Assembly (NCBI RefSeq): GCF_020886775.1
Contig: NZ_AP024525.1
Span: 248,001 to 312,000 of the forward strand
DNA length: 64,000 nt
Source of the DNA: Sinomonas cyclohexanicum
GTDB lineage: Bacteria; Actinomycetota; Actinomycetes; Actinomycetales; Micrococcaceae
Direction of reading: 5' to 3'
Shown here piece by piece: positions 48,552 through 57,313 of the stretch. Each line of letters opens with the position of its first letter. The stretch's first letter is position 1. The notes beneath the pieces were generated by a model. The model saw only the letters and a program-made list of their open reading frames with translations. It made no database searches and was not told the DNA's origin. Both the position numbers and the translations under genes were made by a program.

Positions 48552-49757
48552 CTAGTCTTCCTTGGTCTTCCCGGCCTCCGTCAGCCGCACCGTGATCCCG
48601 ACGCCCCGCCAGCCGGCGCGCACGGCGTTCTCCTCGGCGGACTCGCGCCCATACAGGGTGCGGGCCACACGCACAGTCTCCCGCGCGAACCCGCGGAAGT
48701 CGACGTCGAGCGGCAGCTTCCGCAGCGCGATCGTCTCGAACCACACCCTCCCGGCCCGCTCCCACGCGTGGCCGCCGAGCGCCTCCGCGGCGAGGTAGAA
48801 GGCGCGATTGGGGATGCCGGAGTTGAGGTGGACGCCACCGTTGTCCTCGCGCGTGCGCACGTACCCGTCCATGTGGTCCGGCTGGGGGTCCTTGCCGAGG
48901 GCCGGGTCGTCGTAGGCGGTGCCCGGGGCCTTCATGGACCGCACCCCCGCGCCCTTGATGCCGGGCAGGAAGATCCCGTCGCCCACGATCCAGCTGGCCG
49001 ACTCAATCGTGTCCCCGCGGTGGAACTGCTCGACGAGCACGCCGAAGACGTCCGCGAACGACTCGTTGAGCGCCCCCGACTGGCCCTCGTACCTCAGGTC
49101 GGTGGTGTGCTGCATGAGGCCGTGGCCGAGCTCGTGGGCGATGATGCTCAGTGAGCTCGTGAACGAGGCGAAGACCTTCCCGTCGCCGTCGCCGAATACC
49201 ATCCGGTACCCGTCCCAGAACGCGTTGTCGTATCCGACGCCGTAGTGCACGGTCCCCTCGAGTGCCAGCCCCGCGCCGTCGATGCTCGACTGCCTGAAGA
49301 CCTCCTCGAGGAACCGGTACGTGGCCCCGAGCCCGTCGTAGGCCCGATTGACGTCCGCGTCCTCGACCGGGTCCTGACCCTCCTTGCGGACCAGCTTCCC
49401 GGGGAGCGACTCGGTCCGCTCGGCGTCGCTGATCTCGCGGCGCAGCGTGCCCGGCTCGGCGAGGATGCTGTGCTCGGGCTCGCGGGTGTGCGACGAGCGT
49501 CGTTCGCGCATGCGCTCGTCTGCGAGGAGCGTCCGGCGCGCGAGCTCGGCGACGGCCTCGATCCCGCGCGTGTCCTGGGCCCACCCGTTCGGAGGGCCCT
49601 CGCCGCGTAGAGCGCGGGCCCGCCGCTCGTCGCACGTTGCGAGGCGTTCGAGGAGGTAAGGAGGCACGACGCCGCGGTGTCGCCGCTGCCCGGATGCGGC
49701 GCCGACGGCATCTGGGACCGTACCGGGGTCAGAGCTGGCCGGGTCAGAGCTGGACAT
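48552..49757 (-). CDS. Protealysin-like M4 metalloprotease
   Basis: This thermolysin-family protease of 401 residues has zinc motif HELGHGLMQHT with the third ligand in ALNESFADVFG, and the C-terminal catalytic His in NSGIPNRAFYLA context. Instead of the long FTP/PepSY propeptide of secreted M4 enzymes it has only a short N-terminal part with the PPYLLERLA motif, as in protealysin, and no signal peptide. Such enzymes mature inside the cell. It starts at ATG 49757, overlapping the upstream nuclease gene by 14 nt, and an emfourin-like inhibitor gene follows. It is the centre of a three-gene unit. Confidence 0.85.
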   Translation of the reverse strand: MSSSDPASSDPGTVPDAVGAASGQRRHRGVVPPYLLERLATCDERRARALRGEGPPNGWAQDTRGIEAVAELARRTLLADERMRERRSSHTREPEHSILAEPGTLRREISDAERTESLPGKLVRKEGQDPVEDADVNRAYDGLGATYRFLEEVFRQSSIDGAGLALEGTVHYGVGYDNAFWDGYRMVFGDGDGKVFASFTSSLSIIAHELGHGLMQHTTDLRYEGQSGALNESFADVFGVLVEQFHRGDTIESASWIVGDGIFLPGIKGAGVRSMKAPGTAYDDPALGKDPQPDHMDGYVRTREDNGGVHLNSGIPNRAFYLAAEALGGHAWERAGRVWFETIALRKLPLDVDFRGFARETVRVARTLYGRESAEENAVRAGWRGVGITVRLTEAGKTKED

Positions 49758-50613
49758 CGGCGAAGTCCCCGATCTCCCGCCAGCGCTCCGCGATGCCCCG
49801 CGCGCCGCGCGGGACCGAGTAGTGGTCAGCGGCCGTGAGGGGGCCGAGGTCCAGCCCCGTGAGCTGGCCGATGTCCGCCACGGGCACCTGGAAGGTCTTG
49901 AAGGGCCCGAGCGGCGGCGCCTCCCGGGCGCCCTCGTGGAGCACGGCGTCGAGCCCGTCCGACTGGTCGAGGATGTAACCGGTGCACGCGAGTGCGGCGC
50001 CGGTCTCGCCGGGCCCCGTGTTCCACGCGCCGATCTTGAAGAACTTGCGCGGGACCTTCGCGCCGCGGTACTCGGGATCGCCAACATCGAAGATGGGACC
50101 CGAGAACACCGACAGCCGCTGCTGGTCCGCGCCCGCATGCTCGAGGATGTAGTCCTCGAGCCCGAGCCACAGCTCTCGGCCCTGGTTGAAGTAATCCGCC
50201 TGCGGCGCGCACACCGTGTAGTGGAAGGTGTCCAGGTTCGCCTTCTCGGCCGTGTCCTGATCGCCCCACAGCGGGTCCTGCCTGCGCACGAGGTGCCCGC
50301 GGTCGAACCGGTTGTTCGAGTACAGCTCCGGACCCCACTGCTGGTCCTTGCCGATGCGCGGATCGAGGTTCCACGTCTCGCCGCCGCGGGCGATCTCCAC
50401 GAGCGTGGGCCCGTCGATGTTCACGGCAGTTGCCGCGGGCATGCGCCGGACGGGGTCGTGGTGGATGGTGAAGTGCGTGTAGGTGAGCTCGAGCAGCCCC
50501 GGGCCAGTGGGCATCGGCACCGGCTCGGGCGTGCCGAGGAATGCCGGATCGTATCCCGCCCCGTCCGGGACCGGTGCAGGCCGGCGGGCTTCTTCCTCAT
50601 GGGTGCTGGACAT
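49744..50613 (-). CDS. DNA/RNA non-specific endonuclease (DRGH motif)
   Basis: This nuclease of 289 residues belongs to the beta-beta-alpha-metal NUC family. The catalytic motif is DRGHLVRRQDP near residue 110, followed by the metal-site asparagines of LDTFHYTVCAPQADYFNQG and by GLEDYILEHA. Relatives cut DNA and RNA without sequence preference and are usually exported, but I see no signal peptide here. The stop overlaps the start of the M4 protease gene, so the two are coupled. I chose ATG 50613 because GGAAGGGG lies upstream; an in-frame ATG 16 codons earlier exists. Confidence 0.83.
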   Translation of the reverse strand: MSSTHEEEARRPAPVPDGAGYDPAFLGTPEPVPMPTGPGLLELTYTHFTIHHDPVRRMPAATAVNIDGPTLVEIARGGETWNLDPRIGKDQQWGPELYSNNRFDRGHLVRRQDPLWGDQDTAEKANLDTFHYTVCAPQADYFNQGRELWLGLEDYILEHAGADQQRLSVFSGPIFDVGDPEYRGAKVPRKFFKIGAWNTGPGETGAALACTGYILDQSDGLDAVLHEGAREAPPLGPFKTFQVPVADIGQLTGLDLGPLTAADHYSVPRGARGIAERWREIGDFADVQL

Positions 50614-50732
50614 CGAGAGTTCCCCTTCCGCGCGTTCGTGCGAGATGCCTCCAGCATGCACCCCCCATCCGACACTTGAAGGCGTGCGGCGCGAGGGTAG
50701 TCTGGAGGAAACGTGCAGGTCGGGCCATGAAT

Positions 50733-50771
50733 GTCAGGCACAAAGGTCAGGCACACACGTCATCAGGCACA
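50733..50771 (+). repeat. Three direct repeats upstream of the DUF4190 gene
   Basis: TCAGGCACA occurs at 50733-50741, 50747-50755 and 50763-50771, with spacings of 14 and 16 nt, in the leader just upstream of the ribosome-binding site (GGGGGAGA). A -10-like TAGTCT lies near 50698. The repeats may bind a regulator or arise by slippage. Confidence 0.45.
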
Positions 50772-50791
50772 GGTCAAGGGGGAGAGACGCC

Positions 50792-51553
50792 ATGTCGCAG
50801 GATCCGGAAGAGCCCAGGCCCTCCGAACAGGACGGCGGTGTCCCCGAGCCATCCGCCTCCGGTGAGCCCGGCGACCACGACGCGGGGCGCCCCGAGCGCC
50901 CGACGTACACCCCGCCGTCGTACGTCCCGCCCGTCTCGCTCGACAAGGACCGCGACAGCGCCACCGAGCCCATCCCGCCCGGGCCGCTGCAGCCGGGCAC
51001 GACGCAGCCACTCCCGCCCAGCGCGCCGCCGCTCCCCGGGACCGCGCAGCAGCCCGGCCAGCAGGGCTCGGGCCAGCAGGAGCCCCCGGGCTATCCCGCG
51101 ACTGGCTACCCCGGAGCCCATCAGTACCCCGCCGCCCCCGCCCAGTACCCGCAAGCGCAGGGCCAGCAGTACCCGCAGGGCCAGCAGGGCTACCCGGGCC
51201 AGACGCCCTACGGCCAGGCGCCGGCCCCCTACGGCCAGGCTCCCTACGGCCAGCCGGCCCAGTACAACCAGGGCTACTCCCAGTACGCGTACGGGCCGCC
51301 GGAGCCGAAGGGCCTCAGCATCGCGTCGATGGTCTGCGGCATCGCGGTCTACGTGGGCTTCGGGTTCTTCATCCTGCCGCAGATCGCTGCCGTGGTGCTG
51401 GGACACATGGGCCTCGCCCGCGAGCCCGCGGGCCGCGGGATGGCCCTCGCGGGCCTCATCATGGGATACGTGGGGATCGCGCTGACCATCGCGTTCATAG
51501 TGTTCTTCGTCGTAGTGCTCGGGGTCGCGTCGAATCGGGGCTACACCTACTGA
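50792..51553 (+). CDS. DUF4190 membrane protein with Pro/Gln/Tyr-rich N-terminus
   Basis: This protein of 253 residues has a long disordered N-terminal part rich in Pro, Gly, Gln and Tyr, including repeats of YGQAP and YPQGQ, then two hydrophobic helices (IASMVCGIAVYVGFGFFILP and ALAGLIMGYVGIALTIAFIV) joined by a loop with LGHMGLAREPAGRGMA, which is the DUF4190 pattern. The long tail should face the cytoplasm. Function is unknown. GGGGGAGA precedes the start. Confidence 0.82.
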   Translation: MSQDPEEPRPSEQDGGVPEPSASGEPGDHDAGRPERPTYTPPSYVPPVSLDKDRDSATEPIPPGPLQPGTTQPLPPSAPPLPGTAQQPGQQGSGQQEPPGYPATGYPGAHQYPAAPAQYPQAQGQQYPQGQQGYPGQTPYGQAPAPYGQAPYGQPAQYNQGYSQYAYGPPEPKGLSIASMVCGIAVYVGFGFFILPQIAAVVLGHMGLAREPAGRGMALAGLIMGYVGIALTIAFIVFFVVVLGVASNRGYTY

Positions 51554-51580
51554 GCGCGGCCGCGGTCACGCGGCCCGGAC

Positions 51581-53065
51581 TCACCCGCCCGGCGCCGCCA
51601 CGTGCAGCAGCCGCGCGAGGCACAGCAGGGTCGCCTCGGACCCGGCATGCCCCACGGCCTGGACGCCCATGGGCAGCCCGGTCGCAGTCCAGTGCGTCGT
51701 CGCGACGACGGCAGGCAGCCCCGCGACGTTGACCCACGATGACCACGGTGCGAACTCGCACTGCCGGCGGTAGTCGTCGTCGGCGGTTGCGCGCCACTCG
51801 GGTCCGCTGAACCAGCCCACCGGCCGCGGCGTCTGAGCGAGCGCGGGGGAGAGCAGCACGTCCCAGTCGGCCAGCTGCGCGGCCATGTCCCGCTCGAACT
51901 GGCGCAGGAACGCGAGTGCATCCTCGAGCTTCGCGTGGGAGCGCTGCTGCGCGCGGCGGCGGAAGGAGCGCGTGAGCGGGGTCAGCAGGGGCTCCCGCTC
52001 GGGCCGGACCCGCGCCGTCCCCACGCCGGCGGTCCACGCCGTGGTGAACGCATCCGGGTAGCGGTTGTCGAACCGGACGTCGTGCTCCACGACGAGGTGC
52101 CCGGCCGCCGCGAGCGCCTCGGCTGCGCGCCGCAGCGCCTCGAGTGCGTCAGGCTCCGGCCGCACCTCGTACCGCGCGTCCCACGGGCTCGCGAGGCTCA
52201 CCGCGACCCGGAGCCGCCGCGGTTCGCGCACGACGGCGTCCGCGTAGGTCCCAGCGTGCCTCGCCCTGTGCTCGTGGCCGGGACGCCGGCGGTCGCCGTC
52301 CCCATGGTCTCCGACGGCGGGGAGCCCGCCGGCGACCATCGCGTCCAGCAGGAGGGCCGCGTCCTCGGCGCTGCGGGCCAGCGGCCCGGCCACGACGAGC
52401 CGCGCCGCGTCTCCCGTGCTCTGGCCTTCGGGGATGAGCCCGCGCCCCACCTTGAGGCCCACGATCCCGCACGCGGCGGCCGGGATGCGGACGGATCCGC
52501 CGCCGTCGGAGGCGGGCGCGAACGGCACGAGCCCCGCCGCGACCGCCGCGGCCGACCCGCCGGAGGACCCGCCCGAGCTCAGCGCCGGCCCGTACGGGTT
52601 CCGCGACGGCGGCCCGATCCGGTTCTCGGAGTAGGCCGTGAGCCCGAACTCGGGCACCTGGGTCTTCCCGAGCGAGACCACGCCGGCGCCCCGCAGGAGT
52701 CCCACAATGGGCGAGTCCACGGGCGCGGGCCGGGCGTCCAGCGCCGCGGAGCCGTGTGTGGTGGGCACGCCGGCCACGTCCGTGAGGTCCTTGAAGGCCG
52801 TGGGCATCCCGTGCAGCGCCCCCAGCTCATCGGGCCGCCCCGAGCGGGAGAGGCGCGCGTGCCGGGAGTCGGCGGCAGCGGCGGCGTCGTGCGCGCGCTC
52901 CGAGGTGACGGTGAGGAACGCGCCGAGCAGCCCGTTCCGGGACTCGATCCGGTCCAGGTAGAACCCGACGGCCTCGCGCGCGGACACGTCGCCGGCCCGG
53001 AGCGCGTCGCGCAGCCCCACGGCGGAGCCCCAGGGCTCGGTGCCCGACGGGCCGGGCTCATCCAT
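51581..53065 (-). CDS. Amidase signature family enzyme
   Basis: This amidase of 494 residues has the Ser-cisSer-Lys triad of its family: Lys in TAFKDLTDVAG, cis-Ser in SSGGSSGGSAAAVAAG and nucleophile in ASDGGGSVRIPA. C-terminal WVNVAGLPAVV is also typical. It should hydrolyse an amide, but the substrate is unknown, and it lacks GatB/GatC partners, so it is not the tRNA amidotransferase subunit. Its start overlaps the ABC1 kinase gene stop by 8 nt, suggesting coupling. A Gly/Asp/Arg/His-rich insert (GDHGDGDRRRPGHEHRARH) around residues 250-270 is unusual. Confidence 0.85.
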   Translation of the reverse strand: MDEPGPSGTEPWGSAVGLRDALRAGDVSAREAVGFYLDRIESRNGLLGAFLTVTSERAHDAAAAADSRHARLSRSGRPDELGALHGMPTAFKDLTDVAGVPTTHGSAALDARPAPVDSPIVGLLRGAGVVSLGKTQVPEFGLTAYSENRIGPPSRNPYGPALSSGGSSGGSAAAVAAGLVPFAPASDGGGSVRIPAAACGIVGLKVGRGLIPEGQSTGDAARLVVAGPLARSAEDAALLLDAMVAGGLPAVGDHGDGDRRRPGHEHRARHAGTYADAVVREPRRLRVAVSLASPWDARYEVRPEPDALEALRRAAEALAAAGHLVVEHDVRFDNRYPDAFTTAWTAGVGTARVRPEREPLLTPLTRSFRRRAQQRSHAKLEDALAFLRQFERDMAAQLADWDVLLSPALAQTPRPVGWFSGPEWRATADDDYRRQCEFAPWSSWVNVAGLPAVVATTHWTATGLPMGVQAVGHAGSEATLLCLARLLHVAAPGG

Positions 53066-55067
53066 CGTCGCCGCGCTGGGCGAAGACGAGTGCCACCGAG
53101 CGGAGGGAGAGCACGAACCCAGCGAACAGCAGGAAATAGCCCATCATCGCGTGCAGGCTCACGCCCGGTGGGACGATGGGCCCGTTCTCGCTCGTGATGA
53201 GCATGATCGCACCGATCGTCGCGGCGCCCGCGAGGACCGCGACGATGAGCTGCTGCACGACCGCCGTGACGAAGGCGCGGTCACGGCGCTCGGCGAGGAA
53301 GCGCACGTTGACCTGGAACCGGCCCCGCTCGAGGCTGTCCGTGATCCGGTCGATCCGGCGGGGCAGCCGGGCGAGCATCGGCAGCGCCTGGATGGCCTTC
53401 GCCTCGAGCTGCTCCTTGAGCGCGCCCGGGCCGAGCTGGTCGTGCATGAGCCGGCGGCCGTGCTCGCGCGCGGTTCCGACCACGTCGAAGCCGGGCTCGA
53501 TGAGCGCGATCGACCCCTCGAGCGCGCCGAGGGCCCGGAACGCGGCCGCGATCTGCCGCGGCACAGCGAATCCGTGCCGCATCACCATCCCGAACAGCTG
53601 CTGGAACATCTCCTGGCTGCCCGCGCCGGAGAATCCGCCGCGATACCGGGTGATGAGCTGGCCCACCTCGCGCTCCACGGCACGCTCGTCGAGCTCCTCG
53701 GGCCGGTCCAGGAGTTCGAGCAGGGCATCCGTGGCGCCCACGTTGTCCTGGTTCTCGATCGCGTTCAGCAACAGGCCGAGGGCCATCTTCGACTGCGGGT
53801 CCAGACGTCCCACGGAGCCGAAGTCGAGGAGGCCCAGGCCGCCGTCGGGCAGCACGAGGATGTTGCCCGGGTGCAGGTCCGCGTGGAACACGCCCACGGT
53901 GATCATCTGGTCGAGCGTGACGGTGAGGAGCCGGGTGGCGAGCGCGGACCGCTCCTCGGGCGCGAGGCCCGCGAGGATGTCCCCGGCGCGGGTGAGCGGC
54001 TGGCCGGGCATGGCCTCCATGACCAGGAGCGTGGGCCCGGACAACTCCGGGTACGCGACGGGCACGCGGACCCCGGACTTCCGGCCCAGCGCCGCCGCGA
54101 CCGATCGCATGTTGTCCAGCTCCACGCGGTAGTCCAGCTCCTCCGCGAGTGAGTCCGCGAAGCCCCGCGCGAGGTCCTCCGCGCCCAGCTGCCGCGCCCA
54201 CGGCGCGGTCCGCGAGAGCCAGCGGGCCAGGCGGACGATGATCTCGACGTCGCGCTCCACCTGCGCCCGCGCCGACGGACGCTGCACCTTGACCACCACC
54301 GCGGTCCCGTCCGTGAGCGTGGCGCGGTGCACCTGGGCGACGGACGCGGACGCGAGCGGCTCCCGCTCGACGCTCGCGAAGACGGACGACGCCGGCCGCC
54401 CGAGCCCGGCGTCCAGCGCGCCGGAGACGTCCTCCCACGTCTCGGGTGCCACCTGCGTCTGGAGGAGCGAGAGTTCGCGGATGTACGGCTCGGGCAGGAG
54501 GTCCGCCCGGGTCGAGAGCATCTGTCCGAGCTTGACGAATGCGACCCCGCCCTCCTCGAGTGCGAGCCGCAGCGACCGTGCGGTCCGGGCCTCTTGGCCG
54601 GCCGAGTCGCGCCGCCGGAATCCGCGGAACTGGGACGCGAGGCCATGGCGCGCCGCGATGCCGACCACCTCGGTGTACCGGCGGCCGCGGCGTCGCCGGG
54701 CAGCCCAGCCCGTGAAGAGCGAGCGGGCCGTGGGCAGGCTCCCGGTGGGCACCACGATCTCGAGGCCCACGAGGACGGCCACGCCGAACGCGAAGATCCA
54801 GAACGCGGCGATGACCCCGAACGCGAGCGCCACCCCGGGGTCGGTGTTGAGGCCCTTCTCGTTGCCGAGGTTCGCGGCCTTGAACAGGTACTGGACGGCC
54901 CACGCGAGGCTCGAGGTCATGACGATGCCCACCACGATCGAGCGCGGCCATCCCACCGGGACGCCGAGCACCCGGCGCGAGATCGCGGCCACGAGCCAGG
55001 ACTGGAACGCGATCACGATCACCGAGAACACGCCGATGCCGAGGTTCGCGAGCACGTCGCCTGCCAT
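53058..55067 (-). CDS. ABC1/UbiB family protein kinase-like membrane protein
   Basis: This protein of 669 residues has three or four N-terminal helices (residues 1-95), an ABC1/UbiB atypical kinase domain and two C-terminal helices. The KxGQ motif is in FVKLGQMLSTRADLLP, the Ala-rich nucleotide loop in PLASASVAQVHRA, and the catalytic region is HADLHPGNILV followed by LLDFGSVG. UbiB/ABC1 proteins support quinone or lipid homeostasis by ATP hydrolysis in the membrane. AGGAGGACC precedes ATG 55067. It is followed by an amidase gene in overlap. Confidence 0.87.
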   Translation of the reverse strand: MAGDVLANLGIGVFSVIVIAFQSWLVAAISRRVLGVPVGWPRSIVVGIVMTSSLAWAVQYLFKAANLGNEKGLNTDPGVALAFGVIAAFWIFAFGVAVLVGLEIVVPTGSLPTARSLFTGWAARRRRGRRYTEVVGIAARHGLASQFRGFRRRDSAGQEARTARSLRLALEEGGVAFVKLGQMLSTRADLLPEPYIRELSLLQTQVAPETWEDVSGALDAGLGRPASSVFASVEREPLASASVAQVHRATLTDGTAVVVKVQRPSARAQVERDVEIIVRLARWLSRTAPWARQLGAEDLARGFADSLAEELDYRVELDNMRSVAAALGRKSGVRVPVAYPELSGPTLLVMEAMPGQPLTRAGDILAGLAPEERSALATRLLTVTLDQMITVGVFHADLHPGNILVLPDGGLGLLDFGSVGRLDPQSKMALGLLLNAIENQDNVGATDALLELLDRPEELDERAVEREVGQLITRYRGGFSGAGSQEMFQQLFGMVMRHGFAVPRQIAAAFRALGALEGSIALIEPGFDVVGTAREHGRRLMHDQLGPGALKEQLEAKAIQALPMLARLPRRIDRITDSLERGRFQVNVRFLAERRDRAFVTAVVQQLIVAVLAGAATIGAIMLITSENGPIVPPGVSLHAMMGYFLLFAGFVLSLRSVALVFAQRGDDG

Positions 55068-55152
55068 GGTCCTCCTGTTCGCCGCGGGACTGGCCCGCCT
55101 GCGCGTCTGAACCACTATAGGCTGGAGGGAAGACCACTTTCGGAGGCTGAGG

Positions 55153-55479
55153 ATGTCTGATTTCGAGACCGTGCGCGTCGACGCACTGCCCGCCGGCGGT
55201 ACCCTCCTCGACGTGCGCGAGGACTACGAATGGGAGGCCGGCCACGCCGAGGGCGCCGTCCACATCCCGCTCGAGCAACTGCCTGGACGCCTCGACGAAC
55301 TCGACCCGGACGACGACCTCCTCGTGATCTGCCGCACCGGCGGCCGCTCCGCCCGGGCGGCCCAGTGGCTGGTCGCGAACGGCTACTCGGCGTTCAACGT
55401 GGCGGGCGGGATGGACGCGTGGCTCACGGCAGGCAGGCCCATGGTCGCCGAGAACGGCCAGACCCCGACGGTGCTCTAG
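55153..55479 (+). CDS. Rhodanese-like domain protein
   Basis: This single-domain rhodanese has 108 residues. The active-site loop CRTGGRS carries the persulfide cysteine, with the usual TLLDVREDYEWEAGHAEGA before it and AFNVAGGMDAWL after. It can transfer sulfane sulfur between small thiols or proteins in the cytoplasm. The ATG follows CGGAGGCTGAGG. It lies 16 nt upstream of pheA on the same strand, a possible operon without obvious functional reason. It is far from the sqr gene. Confidence 0.86.
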   Translation: MSDFETVRVDALPAGGTLLDVREDYEWEAGHAEGAVHIPLEQLPGRLDELDPDDDLLVICRTGGRSARAAQWLVANGYSAFNVAGGMDAWLTAGRPMVAENGQTPTVL

Positions 55480-55495
55480 GCCGGGCCGCGACACA

Positions 55496-56419
55496 GTGAC
55501 CTACACGTTCCTTGGCCCCGAGGGCACGTTCACCGAGACGGCACTGCTCAAGGTCCCCGGCGCCCGCGAGGCCCAGCGCGTCCCCGCGACCAACGTCAAC
55601 GCTGCCCTGGACGCTGTGCGCGACGGCACCGCCGATTCCGCCATGGTGCCCATCGAGAACTCCGTAGAGGGCGGCGTCACCGCGACCCTCGACGCCATCG
55701 CCACCGGCCCCGAGCTGCGGATCGTGCGGGAGGAGGTCGTGCCCATCACGTTCGTGCTCGTCGCCCGGCCCGGCACACGCATCGGGGACATCCGCCGCAT
55801 CTCCACCCACGGCCACGCGTGGGCGCAGTGCCGCGGCTGGGCGGCGGCGAACGCGCCCGACGCCGTCCACCTCGCCGCGAGCTCGACGGCCGCCGGCGCG
55901 CTCGCCCTCCTCGATCCGGCCTCGCGCCCCGGAGACGCCGCGATCTGCGCGCCCATCGTGGCCGAGGAGCACCCTGAGCTCGAGGTCCTCGCGACGGACA
56001 TCGGGGACAACCCCGGCGCCGTCACCCGCTTCATCCTCGTCTCCCGTCCGGGCGCCCTCCCGCCCCGCACGGGCGCGGACAAGACCTCGGTCGCCGTCCC
56101 GCTGCCCGAGGACCGCGCGGGCGCCCTCATGGAGATCCTCGAGCAGTTCGCCGCCCGCGGCGTGAACCTCTCCCGCATCGAGTCCCGCCCCACCGGTCAG
56201 TACCTCGGGCACTACTTCTTCTCGATCGACGTGGACGGGCACGTCCAGGACGCCCGCATCGCCGACGCCCTCCGCGGCCTCCACCGCATCAGCCCGCAGA
56301 CGCGGTTCCTCGGCTCGTACCCGCGCGCCGACGGCGCCCGCCCGGTGGTGAAGGACCACGTCACCGATGACGCCTTCGCATCCGCCAGCGACTGGGTGAA
56401 CGGGATCCTCGGTGGCTGA
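55496..56419 (+). CDS. pheA: Prephenate dehydratase
   Basis: This enzyme of 307 residues makes phenylpyruvate from prephenate for phenylalanine synthesis. The N-terminal dehydratase domain has YTFLGPEGTFTETALLK, VPIENSVEGGVTATLD and the catalytic/effector segment near DNPGAVTRFILVSRP. The C-terminal ACT domain, with RPTGQYLGHYFFSIDVDGH, gives feedback control by phenylalanine. There is no chorismate mutase domain, as usual in actinobacteria. It starts at GTG 55496 and its end overlaps the next gene by 8 nt. Confidence 0.92.
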   Translation: MTYTFLGPEGTFTETALLKVPGAREAQRVPATNVNAALDAVRDGTADSAMVPIENSVEGGVTATLDAIATGPELRIVREEVVPITFVLVARPGTRIGDIRRISTHGHAWAQCRGWAAANAPDAVHLAASSTAAGALALLDPASRPGDAAICAPIVAEEHPELEVLATDIGDNPGAVTRFILVSRPGALPPRTGADKTSVAVPLPEDRAGALMEILEQFAARGVNLSRIESRPTGQYLGHYFFSIDVDGHVQDARIADALRGLHRISPQTRFLGSYPRADGARPVVKDHVTDDAFASASDWVNGILGG

Positions 56420-57284
56420 GACCTTCCTGTCCGGCTACTTCGCCCGCATCGGCTACGACGGTGAGGCGGCGCCGACGCTGCCGAACGTCGCCGCCATCCA
56501 CGCGCACCACACCCGGGCGATCCCGTTCGAGAACCTCACCCCGGCCACAGGGGGCGTCGTCGACATCTCCGCGGAGGGTCTCGAGGCCGTGGTCCTCGGC
56601 AGGAAGCGCGGCGGGTACTGCTTCCAGCACTCCGGTCTCATGGCCCGCGCCCTCACCGAGATGGGCGTGCCCGGCGTCGAGAACCACCTCGGCCGCGTGT
56701 ACTGGGGCCGCGAGCCCGGCAGCGGCTCGCCCCCGCGCACGCACGCGGTCACCATCGTGACGCTCGACGGCGCGTCCCACCTCGTCGACGCCGGCTTCGG
56801 CGGGTTCAACCCGTCCGGCGTCCTCCCGCTGGGCCTCGCGCCCGAGGAGGCGGACCTCACGACGCCGCTCGGCACCTTCCGCGTCGTGAACGTGGCCGAG
56901 GCGGGGCTTCCGCCGGTCGATACCGCCACCATCGACCTCATGGTCCAGGGCCGCCTCCACGGAGCGTGGGCGAACCTGTACGGGGTCGACCTCCGGCCGA
57001 ACGCCCCCGTCGACGTCCAGATGGCCAACTGGTACGTCTCGACCTCGCCCGCGTCGCGGTTCACGAACTCGCTCATGGCCGCGATCCTCACCGAGACCCG
57101 GCGCTTCACCCTCGCCAACCTCGAGCTCGGCGTGCGGGCCTATGGGCCGGACGGGTCCTCCACCGTCGAGAAGCGCACGCTCGGCAGCGCCGCCGAGCTC
57201 CGGGACGTGGCCCGTGAGCTGTTCCGCATCGAGGATGCCGCGCTTGACTGGGACCGTGTCTACCGGGTCGCGTCGACTGCGTGA
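56412..57284 (+). CDS. nat: Arylamine N-acetyltransferase
   Basis: This acetyltransferase of 290 residues transfers acetyl groups from acetyl-CoA to arylamines or similar acceptors. The protease-like triad is complete: Cys in KRGGYCFQHSG (about residue 70), His in RTHAVTIV and Asp in LVDAGFGGF. The N-terminal segment RAIPFENL is also diagnostic. A GTG at 56412 starts inside the end of pheA, so the two are coupled. In actinobacteria NAT proteins are tied to xenobiotic or sterol metabolism; the role here is open. Confidence 0.88.
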   Translation: MAETFLSGYFARIGYDGEAAPTLPNVAAIHAHHTRAIPFENLTPATGGVVDISAEGLEAVVLGRKRGGYCFQHSGLMARALTEMGVPGVENHLGRVYWGREPGSGSPPRTHAVTIVTLDGASHLVDAGFGGFNPSGVLPLGLAPEEADLTTPLGTFRVVNVAEAGLPPVDTATIDLMVQGRLHGAWANLYGVDLRPNAPVDVQMANWYVSTSPASRFTNSLMAAILTETRRFTLANLELGVRAYGPDGSSTVEKRTLGSAAELRDVARELFRIEDAALDWDRVYRVASTA

Positions 57285-57313
57285 GGCGATCGCGCGCCGT
57301 CGTGCGCTGAACT

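Noticed and set aside
55153-55479. Rhodanese as part of a sulfide-oxidation operon with sqr
   Set aside because: It is more than 50 kb from sqr, lacks the palindromic operator and is next to pheA.
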